Of a DNA stretch of 64,000 nucleotides, positions 22,124 through 35,300 are shown in pieces. The position numbers and the translations under genes were made by a program. Source of the stretch: Actinostola sp. cb2023 (Eukaryota; Cnidaria; Anthozoa; Actiniaria; Actinostolidae); the NCBI GenBank assembly GCA_033675265.1, contig JAUJYZ010000554.1, positions 1 to 64,000 on the forward strand, given 5' to 3'. How positions within the stretch are numbered: the stretch's first letter is position 1; every line of letters begins with the position of its first letter. The notes beneath the pieces are model-generated. The model did no database searches and had not been told where the DNA came from. It saw nothing but the letters and a program-made list of their open reading frames with translations.

Positions 22124-22494
22124 AATGAGGGTTTACCATGTAATTTCAAAACTCAGGACAAAAATATGATTATCATAGCTGGAAAGAGCTCGTTGAAAGT
22201 AGTAAAAATGTGAAGTTTGGAAAAGATTGCTTCACAAATTGCGAAGATATGAATTTTCAAAAATCGAAGTTTTATATGAGAACCTTTGGAAATTACGCTG
22301 TATACTCTTGCCTCCAACAAAGGATTTCATACAAAATTTCAATTTTTGAAAATTCATATCTTCGCAATTTGTGAAGCGATCATTTCCAAACTTCACATTT
22401 TTTTCTAATTTCAATGAGCTCTTTCCAGCTATGATAATATTATTCTTGTCCTATGTCTCCTATAAGTTTTGAAATTACATAATAAACTCTCATT
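22124..22494. repeat. Long palindrome, copy 2 of the 9401 family
   Basis: Shares TTATCATAGCTGGAAAGAGC arms and CATTTTTACTA/TTAGTAAAAATG-like blocks with 9401-9765. The two copies differ by scattered substitutions and small indels. Confidence 0.8.
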
Positions 22495-22819
22495 GGGCCA
22501 AGATGAAAATTACTCTGTGTAAATCTGGTTACCCAATCAAAATAAAGTGTATTCCTACCAAACTCTTACTCAGTTGTTACTTACCATACTCTACTGGCAA
22601 TGGGATATAGGGAAGTAATGAAAGGCGCTTGGGAAGGAGGGAGAAAAGCTTCACATTTTCTTCCTCCCTTCCCACTACACACAGCGCGAGTAAGAGAAGC
22701 GACTAGGTACAAGTCTGTATTACTATTAATATAAGATACTGAAGTGTTTAAAATAACCTCTTCATCTGTAATATTTTTTTTCAAGAACATTTAGTTCAAA
22801 TGATTAAAGGAATTTTATA

Positions 22820-23290
22820 TCATTGCTATGGAGATGCATGTGATTGCCATGGTAATTTATATGGTTGCTATGGAAATGCATGTGGTTGTCATGGAAATGT
22901 ATATGGTTGCCATGGAATTTTCTAGCATTGCTATGGAGATGCATGTGGTTGCCATGGTAATTTATATGGTTGCTATGGAAATGCATGTGGTTGTCATGGA
23001 AATGTATATGGTTGCCATGGAATTTTCTAGCTAGCATTGCTATGGAGATGCATGTGGTTGCCATGGAAATTCATATGGTTGCTATGGAAATGCATGTGGT
23101 CATGGAAATGCATATGGTTGCCATGGAATTTTCTAGCATTGCTATGGAGATGCATGCGATTGCCATGAAAATTTACATGGTTGCTATGGAAATGCATGTG
23201 ATTGCCATGGAAATGGAAATTTGTTGCCATGGGATTTTATATCGTTGCTATGGAGATGCATGTCGTCATGGAAATTTATATGGTTGCTGT
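22820..23290 (+). repeat. Minisatellite of about 105 bp rich in CCATGG
   Basis: Units start with TTGCTATGGAGATGCATG at 22823, 22928, 23037 and 23139. Each is itself built of an imperfect subunit of about 18 bp, GGTTGCCATGGAAATGYAT. Open frames on both strands (MEMHVVAM..., GNHMHFHSN...) are repeat artefacts. Confidence 0.9.
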
Positions 23291-23734
23291 GGAAAGAAGC
23301 TCTTTGGACTCTACAAACAATGAACACTTGCTTAAAATATAGTTCTTTACATTATCTTATGTCTTTTAGTCTTTACATATCAAGTTACTTATATCTACCT
23401 AATGTACATTGAATTTATACGCTAAGGTACAATAATTATTATGATACTGTCTTTTCTTATAATTTGTTCAAATGACAGTATCTTGTTAATAGTACTGCGA
23501 GACAAATACCCTGTAAATAGGAACTACTGTGATCGCTCCTACCATCCACTTCCATCTTCGTCGCTTATCATTTCTTCATTCCCACAATTCTTTTTCCCAC
23601 TTTATTCTATTCTTTGATTTGCCATTATCTTACTGTGTGATTTGATCAAGTGTGACTATCTTTGATGTATTGCTTAGTTTTATCAGCTGTTAAAACTTCC
23701 CTATGAGACCAAGAGTGAGTTACATAAGACTTAA

Positions 23735-24201
23735 AGTGCTCCGAACCCCCTTTCAAATTGTATTAAAAATTGGATGTACATGAACTGATCAGCTGTAGGG
23801 TTAAATATTTTTTTATTTGAGCTTTGCATTTAGGAGTTATTAATATAGTTGTTTGAAATCTCGATATTTTAATTCGATGACGTCACCCCAGGCTTTTTAC
23901 CTAACTTATTTCATTGTTTTCAGTAGATCCCTTCCCTGCTATGGGAGAACATTTTATATGAAATCATTTATATAGTCTACAAAAATAGCTTACGACTTCA
24001 AAAATATTAATAATTTGCACAAGGGCGTTATTGTATAATAAATGAAGCCTGGAGTGATGTCATCTGATTTGCATATCCAGATTTCAAACCTCCATAACTC
24101 CTAAATGCAAAGTTCAAAAAAAAAAAAACTTAACCCTACAGCTAATCAGTTCATGTGTACATTCAATTTTTAACACAATTGTAAAGGGGGTTAGGAGCAC
24201 A
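23735..24201. mobile_element. TTAA-flanked inverted-repeat element
   Basis: Ends of about 110 bp share GTGCTCCGAACCCCC / GGGGGTTAGGAGCAC and TAACCCTACAGCT with its complement. TTAA sits at both edges (23731-23734, 24202-24205), consistent with a piggyBac-type target site. No transposase. Confidence 0.7.
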
Positions 24202-24605
24202 TTAACAAGCAGTTTAATACGGCCAGCATTGTTTTATGCAACTCGCCCCATAAGTGAACTGAAATCAAGTAATTCTCGAGCTCGATCATGAAACTACTTG
24301 GCAGCTGATTGGTTAATGACGGCAACAGAAGTATGTAAATACATTAAAGGTGGTTTTATACACTGACTTGTTTGTGTCGCACAGTAAGTTCATTGGTACA
24401 TCTCCCATTCTATACACATCCCTTTCACTCGTCCATAAAATGAACTTCAACCATCCACATATTTATTTTCCATCCTTCATTAATCAACCATTCAATTATT
24501 CAGTCATTATTTTGTTTAATTCTTATCTCCCATTTTCCTCTCTTCACTCATCCTTTTCCACTTTGTTCTATTGTCTTCACCTACAACAACCAGCCATACC
24601 TGTCT

Positions 24606-24882
24606 TAGGGTGCTTTCCATTTGGCAGAACTGACTGGTCTGATCAAACGGTTCTTAAATGGAATGTGTCAGTTCTGAGAACTGTATATTTTTGTTATTTT
24701 TATGTATTTATGTTTGCCAGGGCTCCCAGTGATAACAGTGTCCTTCGGGATACTGAAGGGATTACCCTGGGATTAAATAAAGGTTATTACAGTTTATCTG
24801 AACCAGTTCCCAGAACTGACGTGTTCCATTTAAGGACTGGTCGGAAAGACCAGTCAGTTCTGCCAAATGGAAAGTGCCCTTA
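24606..24882. mobile_element. Inverted-repeat element, CTTTCCATTTGGCAGAACTG ends
   Basis: CTTTCCATTTGGCAGAACTG and its complement lie at the two ends, followed inside by GACTGGTCT and AATGGAA motifs in mirrored order. About 277 bp, no coding capacity. Confidence 0.75.
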
Positions 24883-25433
24883 GTTCCATGTATAGCCAGC
24901 CATCTTCTGTTATCTCCCACATCACTCATCCTCCTATCCTTGGTATGCCAGTCAACCCCATCTTACTTCAATTTACTGTTGTTAGATCATCTCATTCAAA
25001 CTATCAAAATGTTGTGTTAAAGTGACCTTGATGTCTTAGGACTCTATCTTCTTCCAAAAAACCCTGTGAAGAGTGCAGACACTACACCTAATTGAGTCCC
25101 AATTGATTCTATTTACATCAAAAAAGCAGCTGTCGTTTATCTAGAACATCAAATCTTCTGTTTTCTTTTCACACTGCTTTGTATGTTGATTTTACATGAT
25201 ACTCTGCTTTTACTCAAATCACTCTCATTTGATGACTTGTCAGATTCAAAATCAAAAACCAAGAATGGCCAAAATATAAATTTCCAATACAAACTAACCG
25301 TATTTTATCGCTAATGCAGATATTTGCTTTTGAAGCAGTATTATGTAAAGAATAGTTCAAATGTAGGAATCCGACACTCAAATTGTTTTCAATTCTCTAT
25401 CTGATTGGTTAACGAACTTCAAGAGACTTAAGC
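24883..25433. other. Intergenic, nothing recognised
   Basis: AT-rich sequence without defined repeats or coding signal. Confidence 0.4.
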
Positions 25434-25565
25434 CTTGGTTTACACTTGAGTGCTTTACCAAGATACAAATCAGAAAACTAAGGTTAACCGCTCAACAAAC
25501 AATAGTTTTCTCATTTCTACCAAGGTTTAGTTCAGTAAACCACCAAGTGTAAACACGGCATTAAG
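25434..25565. repeat. Palindrome of about 130 bp
   Basis: TAAGCCTTGGTTTACACTTG pairs imperfectly with CCAAGTGTAAACACGGCATTA, and inner CAATAGTTTTCTCA/AGAAAACTAAGG-type arms also pair. Confidence 0.6.
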
Positions 25566-25817
25566 AGTAAGTGCACAGTAAACATTTTTTAGACAAACTT
25601 TATGACTGTTTTACGGGTATCCTGTCTGCACTCTATCTAGTGTTTAACATTCAACCATTAATAACAGTAACATCCTCCATGTATCGATAGACTACTTAAC
25701 GGTTCTGTTCAGTTGTTCAGTATCCATGAACAATGGTTCATGTCTATTAGTTGGCATTGATAAAATAGTAGTATGAAAACATCAATGCCAACTACTTGAA
25801 GCCATAGTGTGTGGATA

Positions 25818-26144
25818 GAGTCATTTTTGCACGAGTGGGAAACCTATGGTACGGAGTTACGGCCATGGAACGGAATGGACCGAAGACATCTAAATTTATT
25901 ATTTAACATTTATCCTTAATTTATTTTCTATGTATGTATCAAAATTTTATTAGTCGAGGGGCCACTGCATTATCAGTTGTTCATACTCGATATTCATTAA
26001 ATAAAGTCACTTACTTACTTACTTACTAATAATCTATTCAACCAATCACAGCACGTAAAATCGTTGCTCAACCAATCAGAATGCACGGTCACCGCACGGC
26101 ACGAACCGTACCGTAACTACTTCCCAGTCATACAAAAACCACTC
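25818..26144. mobile_element. TA-flanked inverted-repeat element
   Basis: GAGTCATTTTTGCACGAGTG and the complement end ..ACAAAAACCACTC carry TA at both edges (25816-25817, 26145-26146). Inside, GGTACGGAGTTACGG and CCGTACCGTAACT mirror each other. A 156-bp relative is at 40443-40598 and a half at about 29290-29372. Confidence 0.65.
25895..25900 (-). terminator. Possible tomosyn polyadenylation signal
   Basis: AATAAA on the minus strand, about 355 bp past the tomosyn stop. It falls inside the TA-flanked element, so it is only a candidate. Confidence 0.25.
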
Positions 26145-26253
26145 TAAGGAACAGAACTGTGTAGTGTTGTATGCAGAACTTTGTCCTTAACGACGTTAAA
26201 TAACAGTTTACAAATGCTGTTCTAGGTTTAGATTCCATGATTTTGTACATCAA

Positions 26254-26391
26254 CTACACCTGGTACCACCTTTTCTCTTTATATTTGAGTCTTATCTGGT
26301 TTGAAACGTCAGCAAAATGCTGTGCATTCAATGACATATCGGCTGTTGTCTTCTCTAAGTGGTGGAGTTTCTCGCCACGTTCCATTAATGC
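26254..26391 (-). CDS. Tomosyn exon w23, R-SNARE end and stop
   Basis: After TTTTTCTTCCAG it encodes ALMERGEKLHHLEKTTADMS through KYKEKRWYQV and TAG. Human tomosyn ends KYKDKKWYQF. Confidence 0.95.
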   Translation of the reverse strand, partial: ALMERGEKLHHLEKTTADMSLNAQHFADVSNQIRLKYKEKRWYQV

Positions 26392-29300
26392 CTGGAAGAA
26401 AAACCCACACAAGTCGATTAAATAAAGAAATGTGCGAACCAGTTCAGATGGTATAGAATAGATCCACTGTGGAAAAAAAAACACTTACAAATTAGTACAT
26501 TAGTACCGTTTTACTACCCCGAGTGCCAGGGGTTCCTATTTCACTCTAGGGATTTGGCAGTGACTCCCCAAATCCTGAGAGTGAAATAGGACCCCCTGGC
26601 ATCCAGGATACCATTTTACATAGTCTGAGCACAGATACATGTATCAATATATCAGAGCTGTACCAACACATACTGAAGTGTAATAGTGGGGCTGAACACT
26701 ATATGTAGGTGCAAACGCTCCCAACAACACCCAACATTGTTGGCAGTTATTGGTTGGTTAGGGCGCAAATAGCCTCCTAAGCAGACGCAGGCTGTTTTGT
26801 GATTGTTGAAGCACAGGCAGCCCAACAATGCTGGGTCCGTTTGCACGTAGCCTCCTAAAGCAGACGTGTATGCAGGCCAGCAGAGTAAAACGGAAGAAGG
26901 CTTTAGGAGGCTACGTGCAAACGAACCCAGCATTGTTGGGCTACCTGTGCTTCAACAATCACAAAACAAAAGAAATATTGGGACTTGGCTCAACGACACC
27001 CAAGTGTGCAAACATGATGGGCCTGGCATTGTTGGGCTACCTGTGCTTCAACAATCACAAAACAAAATAAATGTTGGGACTTGGCTCAACGACACCCAAC
27101 AGTGTGCAAACATGATGGGTCTGGCATTGTTGGGCTACCTGTGCTTCAACAATCACAAAACAAAAGAAATGTTGGGACTTGGCTCAACGACACCCAACAG
27201 TGTGCAAACATGATGGGCCTGGCATTGTTGGGCTACCTGTGCTTCAACAATCACAAAACAAAAGAAATGTTGGGACTTGGCTCAACGACACCCAACAGTG
27301 TGCAAACATGATGGGTCTGGCATTGTTGGGCTACCTGTGCTTCAACAATCACAAAACAAAAGAAATGTTGGGACTTGGCTCAACGACACCCAACAGTGTG
27401 CAAACATGATGGGCCAGCTGGCGTTGTTGGGAATGTTTGCATGGGCTTTTAGGAAGACTAGTACATACTTCTCTATTTTTCTGCATTGCTCCTGCAAGAC
27501 CTACAGACACTTCTTGTAGTTGTTCTATGCCTGGTCCTTGTCTTCTCTCTGCAATACTTCTAGATGCTGCACCACACTCTACACCAACTACAACATGAAT
27601 GACAACAATTTTATTTGAGTGTCTAGTCTTCTAGCAGAGCACAAGTGCTCCTACCATTAATCGGGGACACTTAGTAGTATAGGTCAGACGTGCGCCTGGA
27701 ACTTCATGCCCTACTCTTAGTCGAACAGCATTGATAAATATATACAAGCATGGTGTTGAAGTTCAGAGGTGTTCATACACAGTGTATTTATAGTAGTTAA
27801 TATATAACTGCTCACATAGTTGTTCACGGTCTATAGGTGATGCTTGAGAGCTGAATAAACTCGTAAAGAACCCTTTGGATGGTCGTTCTGGCATGTCCAT
27901 AGGACAAAATAATGACATCTGACCAGACATCTGATAAGAACTGTTAAGGAATATGGAACAGAATTAGAAAACGGCAGTCCAGATATTTTAACATGTTTAT
28001 TTGAAGCCTTTTAATTGTCACCACCACCTACTCTAGTTGGACCATCTGTCCACTTCAAACTTTATTGAAACCTCCGAATGTCAGATCCCTTTGGACCACG
28101 GCTAGACACAAGGATGCTTTGAAGGTGTTGCATACATACACATACCACCACCCTATACCAGTGCTTTACATTTAAGGTATCATCCTACCCCAAAAACCTC
28201 TCAAACCACCGGTTTTGAGATTTTTTGACAATCAAATCAAATTGAATATTATCTATCATCTCCAAAAAACAGAATTTAAAAATATTTTTTTCCTACAAAG
28301 TTAGAATCAAAAAACGAATTTTGGATTTCATATGAAGAGAAAAGTTGTTGACAAGCAAGCTGTCAACAGCACTCACGTCTATGATAATTGAACGGACATA
28401 CCAACCTTAACTACGTACTGACCAGCGTCAAAATGAACACATGTACCAATGAACAAAGAACAAATGTGTACTGGCAATGTACGTAATTTCCCGCAAGCGT
28501 GAAATGATTAGGCAACAAGCACGAGGACATTGTGTGACTGGAAAACTGATACTCTGGTCACTATCTGGTCACCATCTGTCAGTGAGTAATTAGATCCCAT
28601 TGTCATGGAATGGACTAATCTACTTATGTAAACAGAGGCACATTGACCTTCTTTCGGCTTTTTCTCAAAAGACGAAATGCCAACAAATAGGCTCACATTT
28701 GGAGTTCCTGGACAAAGGGATTTTATCGGATTTATTTGAAACTTCGCAAAGTCCATGAATGATAATTGATCTTCAAAACTGTGTCTCCGATTTTTGGTAT
28801 TTTCTATCTTTCAAAAGTTGTGCTTTGATATAAACAGAAGTTACTAGTTATGACAGTACTCAAACTTTGAAACCGGATAATTAAAGAATGGAGCAATATA
28901 TCAAAAATCGGAGGCACAGTTTTGACAAGTGATATCTACTAAGCTCATTGAGGTGTTTATCTTCAACGGCCGACGAATTTTGGCTGTCAAGGAACTTATT
29001 TTCTCTGCATAGGTGAAATTTCGGTTTTGAAGGAATATTTCACTAACAGTTATCTCTTTCTTAAAAAATCATCTTTCTTAAGATTCTATGTTTATTAAGC
29101 TATAAGAAAATGTATACTTTGTTGGAGTTAAAATTCTTAGTTTTGAAGCTAGAGCGTGTTGAACAGAAGTCGGTCATTTGGGGTAGGATGATACCTTAAA
29201 ACTACAGCAAAGTCTAAAACAGTAGAGTAGTCAGCAAAAAAGCTTGGTGCCAGCACACCCGACTACTCTTGATTTAGAATGCTTGGCCACCACATGGTTA

Positions 29301-32300
29301 CCGTATGTCACAGTTACCGCCACCACAAACCGTACCATAACTACTTAATCCCACTCATATGAAAATGACTCTAATGCGGTGAGCTGAAGTGACTTACTCA
29401 TTTCTTGTAAACATACACAATTTTTGTATCTCATGTGGTGAACACATGGTAATAGCCAGACCACCATCAGAGAACTTTAGTGTCCTGAGGTACCTAGATA
29501 TCATACACATATCCAATATGTAAAAACTGGTAATGAACAGCAAAGGAAGGAGGGAAGGAAGGAGGGAAGGAGGGAGGGAAGAAAGGAGGGAAGGAGGGGA
29601 AAGAGGGAAGAAGGCATGGAGGGAGAGAAGGAAGGAAGGAAGGAAAAAGGAGGAAAAGAATGGAAGGAACAATCTCAATACTGCCTGTATCAAGTTTATA
29701 ACCTATAGCAGATACAGTATGTTGATGATAGGGTGAATCACTCACCTAAAATCTGTCAATAAAAAACTACACTCTGCATTGATAAGCATGGATAGACTTG
29801 GAAGGCTAAAAGCCATTAGTTGACCAACACTGGTAAGACACATCAAACAACTGCTGCCTGGTATGAATACAATATAGGTGTTAGTAAGTGGTTGGTAAGG
29901 TGCCAGTAAGTAAAGTGGTTGGTAAGGTGCCAGTAAGTGATTGGTAAGGTGTCAGTAAGTGGTTGGTAAGGTGTCAGTAAGTGGTTGGTAAGGTGCCAGT
30001 AAGTGGTTGGTAAGGTGTCAGTAAGTGATTGGTAAGGTGTCAGTAAGTGGTTGGTAAGGTGTCAGTAAGTGGTTGGTAAGGTGTCACTAAGTGGTTAGTA
30101 AGGTGCCAGTAAGTGGTTGATAAGGTGCCAGTAAGTGGTTGGTAAGGTGCCAGTAAGTGGTTGGTAAGGTGTCACTAAGTGGTTAGTAAGGTGCCAGTAA
30201 GTGGTTGATAAGGTGCCAGTAAGTGGTTGGTAAGGTGTCAGTAAGTGGTTGGTAAGGTGTCAGTAAGTGGTTGGTAAGGTGTCAGTAAGTGGTTGGTAAG
30301 GTGTCAGTAAGTGGTTGGTAAGGTGTCAGTAAGTGGTTGGTAAGGTGTCAGTAAGTGGTTGGTAAGGTGTCAGTAAGTGGTTGTTAAGGTGTCAGTAAGT
30401 GGTTGGTACATGTAAGGGAACGCGTCCAAATATCGGAATCGGGTTCTTCCGATTCCGATGAATCGGAAATAAATCCGTTCCGAATTCCACCCGATTGTAT
30501 CGGAATTGATAGAATCGGAATCGGTACCGAAAGAATTGGATTCCGATCAATCGGAAATAAATCCGTTCCGATGATAACCTGAAGTCCGCCCGATTTTATC
30601 GGTAGAGTTTCGGAAACCTTCCTTTGGATTCGGAAATTTCAAAAAGTCGAACACTAACGACCGGGCTGAGGGTTGAATGTTGATGTATCAATGAAAGACA
30701 TTTGTAGATTCTAGGCTTTCATCTGATTGATGCAAAGTAACGAGTGAATGAATGTACTTTATTTGCACTTTTGCATTGCATAGCATTTATAGAATTACAT
30801 ATTTTGTATGTATAAAAGCGAGAGTCATTACTCACGGTGAGTTCGATCTACGTTTGTAGTACGCTGCGACGGCTTGTGATAAATGAAGTAGATCTGTACA
30901 TAATTATTTTGAAACAGAATGAATTACAGGGAAGAATCGGAGAACTGATACGAGCAAAACCTTAGCTTGTACCATTATTATTTTGTCGCCGGATTCGTTG
31001 TCGCCTTTGAAAACACAAAACAGTGTCCATTATATTAAATTGACATTGACACACAACGAATTGGCTGTTATGAAATCTCGAAATATCACTGATTTCCTTA
31101 CCAGTAAAATATAATGCTTATGAGCTCGTAGAGCTATCAAAATAACACCTCTGGGTCGACATTTGGAGCACTAGAGCATTTCTTTACGGCGTTACTGGCT
31201 AACGAAGTTTCCAAATATTTGGCGCCATTTTGGTGGTGAGTGACACCATCACCCGTAGTTACTAAAACCCGGAACCAGCCACAACGACCCACAACGATCC
31301 ACAACGACCCACAACGACCCACCAGTGATACCAAATATTATTAAACGATACAAAATCTCAAAAGTAAACAAGACCAAAATTCCCGGCACTCGCCGAATCG
31401 CCATTTGAACTCCAGTTACCGGTTTTTTTTACAAGTAGTTTCTTTGAGATGTGCTCATTCGGCGATAAAGCCGTACTTATTCCTTATACTGAATAAAAAT
31501 ACGAGATTCTGTTTAAAGAATTTCATAAAAATTATATCCACGATTTGTGCTGATCTCGGGTTCTGTGTCGGTTCTGTGGCTAAAATGAAAACAATCAGGC
31601 GTTCCGCTACTGACATTTTGACATGTGAATGTGAGACATTTTACTGCATGAGACGACTTCGTTTATCTCTCGTGCAGTGGGAATACATGTAGTTCAGTCC
31701 GTAGTCATGGATGATCAAGGTAAGAAAACATTACGTTTTTAATGCTAATAGAGTTATTTTACTTAACCCGTGAAACAAAAATTACTTGATAAAGTGTAAT
31801 AGTCCAATCAGACACACACAAAATGAAATTATTTTCGGTACCAATGATTTTAGTGATGATATAATAATGTATTTATTCTCAAGCAACAACAGGTTTACCT
31901 TGATCATGCATCCATGACTACGACTGAACTATTCCCACATAAGGGATAAACGAAGTCGTCTCATGCAGTTCACATTCACATTTCAAAATGTCAGTAGCGG
32001 AACACCTGAATTGTTTTCATTTTAGCCACAGAACCGACACAGAACCCGAGATCAGCACAAATCGTGGATATAATTTTTATGAAATTCTTTAAACAGAATC
32101 TCGTATTTTTATTCAGTATAAGAAATAAGTACGGCTTTATCGCCGAATAAGCACATCTCAAAGAAACTACTTGTAAAACCGGTAACTGGAGTTCAAATGG
32201 CGATTCGGCGAGTGCCGGGAATTTTGGTCTTGTTTACTTTTGAGATTTTGTATCGCTTAATAATATTTGGTATCACTGGTGGGTCGTTGTGGGTCGTTGT

Positions 32301-35300
32301 GGATCGTTGTGGGTCGTTGTGGATCGTTGTGGGTCGTTGTGGGTCGTGGCTGGTTCCGGGTTTTAGTAACTACGCACCATCACCACTCATGCATGGCCGA
32401 CAGAATTTCAAATAAATTCAAGCTTAAAGTTGACAAACATCAGGGTGCGTTCGATTGACCCTATTCCAGAATAGGAATACACGGAATAAACACTTCGATG
32501 TTTTTATTTCAGCACATTTAAAATTCCAAACTGTTCCTTGTAACTTTATTATGATACAACAAGGAATCGTTTCATTTTACAGTGGACAGTAAGCTGCGTG
32601 ACAGCGATTTAGGGATGTTATTCCGTGTATTCCTATTCTGGAATAAGGTCAATCGAACTCACCCTTAATTTCACTATAACTAGAACTTCTAAGCATATAT
32701 AAACAAATTTGTTGAATTCCATGACTTTTCAGAAACGTGATTAGCGTTAATTACTGAAGGGTAATTAGAATTTTAGACTGACATGCCTGACATGTTGCTA
32801 TGCAGATCTGTTGCGTGAATTCACGTTAGACAGGTATAAAACCATTTCCATACATGTGATTGCGTGCACGACGGATACACCTACACTTGCCACAAGTCGA
32901 GCGCTCTTGTATTTTGCGTGGCTGACTTATCACGTTTGCAGGAAATAGATTTGCGTTTCCCGCCATGTGAACGTGTCACATAAGGGATATCATTTTTCAT
33001 GAGGCGAAGCTTTGACCTGAACTAGATTTTCAACATTTCAGTATCTCAACTGCGACATGCGGCTCCAAAACTCAATGTGTAAATGTTTCTCCCGCTTCTA
33101 ATACTATATGGTAGAGTAGAAGCGTTCACACACGCGATAAGTTACCGAGCTGAGCTGTCACATTGCTGTCGTCACTCCTATCATTATCGGGAATTCAATT
33201 GCGCGCCAAGTTGAAAAAAATGGCTGAAGACGTAGCGAAAGCCAAATACTTGAAGCTAAACGATATTATTATTCGCCATGAATTACTCGCTAGAATCTTC
33301 AACAAGAGACAAGAAGAACTCGGTACCATTAGCGCCAAATTCATACGCTTAATTAATTCAAGAACTCCTTTGATTGGTTGCTTTTGTTGTGGTACGGCTT
33401 CAACCCTAGTTCGGAACTGGGGTCGAAACGTCTAAGTAAACATTGGCTTTTTCTTTGAAGTTTAGCTCTTTGCCGGCAATAGTTCATGGTATTCAACTTT
33501 GTGTGTGAACGCAAACATGACCGGCTTTAATCGAGAAGAAAGTCCCAGTGTGAACGCAGCCACTTGAATGCAGCCCGGCATGTGTAATCGAAGTCTGTAA
33601 CTACTTGTTTCCTTTGTCGTCCTGAAACGCTACTTAGTATGTGTGAATGCTACAGACTTTTATCTGCAAGTTACGATTTCTGAATCGTGATTTTGGCTGA
33701 TTTTGGTGTCTCAAATGATCTACTGCGGAAACTCTTTTACTTCGGCAATCACGTACAGCAAACGCGACAAAATAAACTTGAGAACCAATTGAAATTGCAA
33801 AAACTATATTTTTAAGTCCATCAGAACTGGAGCAATTCGAAGATACGAAAAAGACACGAGGCCGATACGAATGCGCCGAGGCAATACCGATGAAATCGGA
33901 AGAAGAGACGACCAGTCGTACTGATCACACTGATAACAGTGATCGGAAATATTTTTATCGGAATCGGAACAAATGCTAAGAGTCCCTGACAGCCTTGAAA
34001 ATATTCTTATCGGAATCGGAATCGGGACCGATTCCGATAATCGGATACCCGACCGATATTTGGACGTGCTCCCTAAGGTGTCAGTAAGTGGTTGGTAAGG
34101 TGCCAGTAAGTGGTTGGTAAGGTGTCAGTAAGTGGTTGGTAAGGTGCCAGTAACTGGTTGGTAAGGTGTCAGTAACTGGTTGATAAGGTTTCAGTAAGTG
34201 GTTGGTAAGGTGTCAGTAAGTGGTTGGTAAGGTGTCAGTAAGTGGTTGGTAAGGTGTCAGTAAGTGGTTGGTAAGGTGTCAGTAACTGGTTGATAAGGTG
34301 TCAGTAAGTGGTTGGTAAGGTGTCAGTAAGTGGTTGGTAAGGTGTCAGTAACTGGTTGGTAAGGTGTCAGTAACTGGTTGGTAAGGTGTCAGTAACTGGT
34401 TTATAAGGTGTCAGTAACTGGTTGGTAAGGTGTCAGTAACTGGTTGGTAAGGTGTCAGTAAGTGGTTGGTAAGGTGTCAGTAACTGGTTGGTAAGGTGTC
34501 AGTAACTGGTTGGTAAGGTGTCAGTAACTGGTTGGTAAGGTATCAGTAACTGGTTGGTAAGGTGTCAGTAACTGGTTGGTAAGGTGTCAGTAACTGGTTG
34601 GTAAGGTGTCAGTAACTGGTTGGTAAGGTGTCAGTAAGTGGTTGGTAAGGTGTCAGTAAGTGGTTGGTAAGGTGTCAGTAAGTGGTTGGTAAGGTGTCAG
34701 TAAGTGGTTGGTAAGGTGTCAGTAAGTGGTTGGTAAGGTGTCAGTAAGTGGTTGGTGAGGTGTCAGTAACTGGTTGGTCAGGTGTCAGTAACTGGTTGGT
34801 AAGGTGTCAGTACGTAACTGTTTAACCCTTTGACACCCAGAGATTTTTGAGTTTTTTTAGCGATTTTCTGGACCTAATCACGTCATAGGAAATTTCGATT
34901 CCATATAAGGGGTTTCCATGGAAATCTTGACAGTTCTGAAAGCCCACGGGCTCAGGGTCTGACGTAATCTTTCTCTTGTCGTGAATCTCCGCGAGGAACA
35001 GCATCTCGTAGCTACTAGGAGCGGTCAATTTTGCATTTTTAGAGTGTTTATAGCCATTATTCACCACAGAAGCCCCCAGGACAGCATCATTAAGCTTGAC
35101 TGGTGTGGTAGAGACCGTTCTCCTGGAAGAACTCAGGAGGAAGATACGAATTCACGAACACATTTCGACATTGCCGTTTGGAAATTCAAAATGGCGGACT
35201 CAAGTGTGAAATCGTCTCTCTGGTCTTTCTGTGGTGGATTCCAGGACCTACAAAGGCATTTTTGGCGACTTTGGACTTGTAAAGAATGCAACCGGTGCAA

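Larger units (their letters stand above)
30416..34073. mobile_element. 3.66-kb inverted-repeat element inserted in the minisatellite
   Basis: Left end GGGAACGCGTCCAAATATCG and right end CGATATTTGGACGTGCTCCC are mirror copies, with TAA on both sides (30413-30415, 34074-34076). TAA and the inverted ends fit PIF/Harbinger-type transposition. Both subterminal zones are full of TCGGAATCGG-like repeats. Inside lie a 460-bp inverted pair (31255-31720 and 31900-32375), a smaller MITE (32442-32665) and a short ORF at 33220. I see no transposase, so mobility would need one supplied elsewhere. Confidence 0.8.

Noticed and set aside
22804..23323. His/Asn-rich and Met/Val-rich ORFs
   Set aside because: Translations of the CCATGG minisatellite of about 105 bp.
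29880..34815. Regular 22-bp repeats considered as a CRISPR array
   Set aside because: Units abut without unique spacers and the sequence is animal nuclear DNA; it is a minisatellite.
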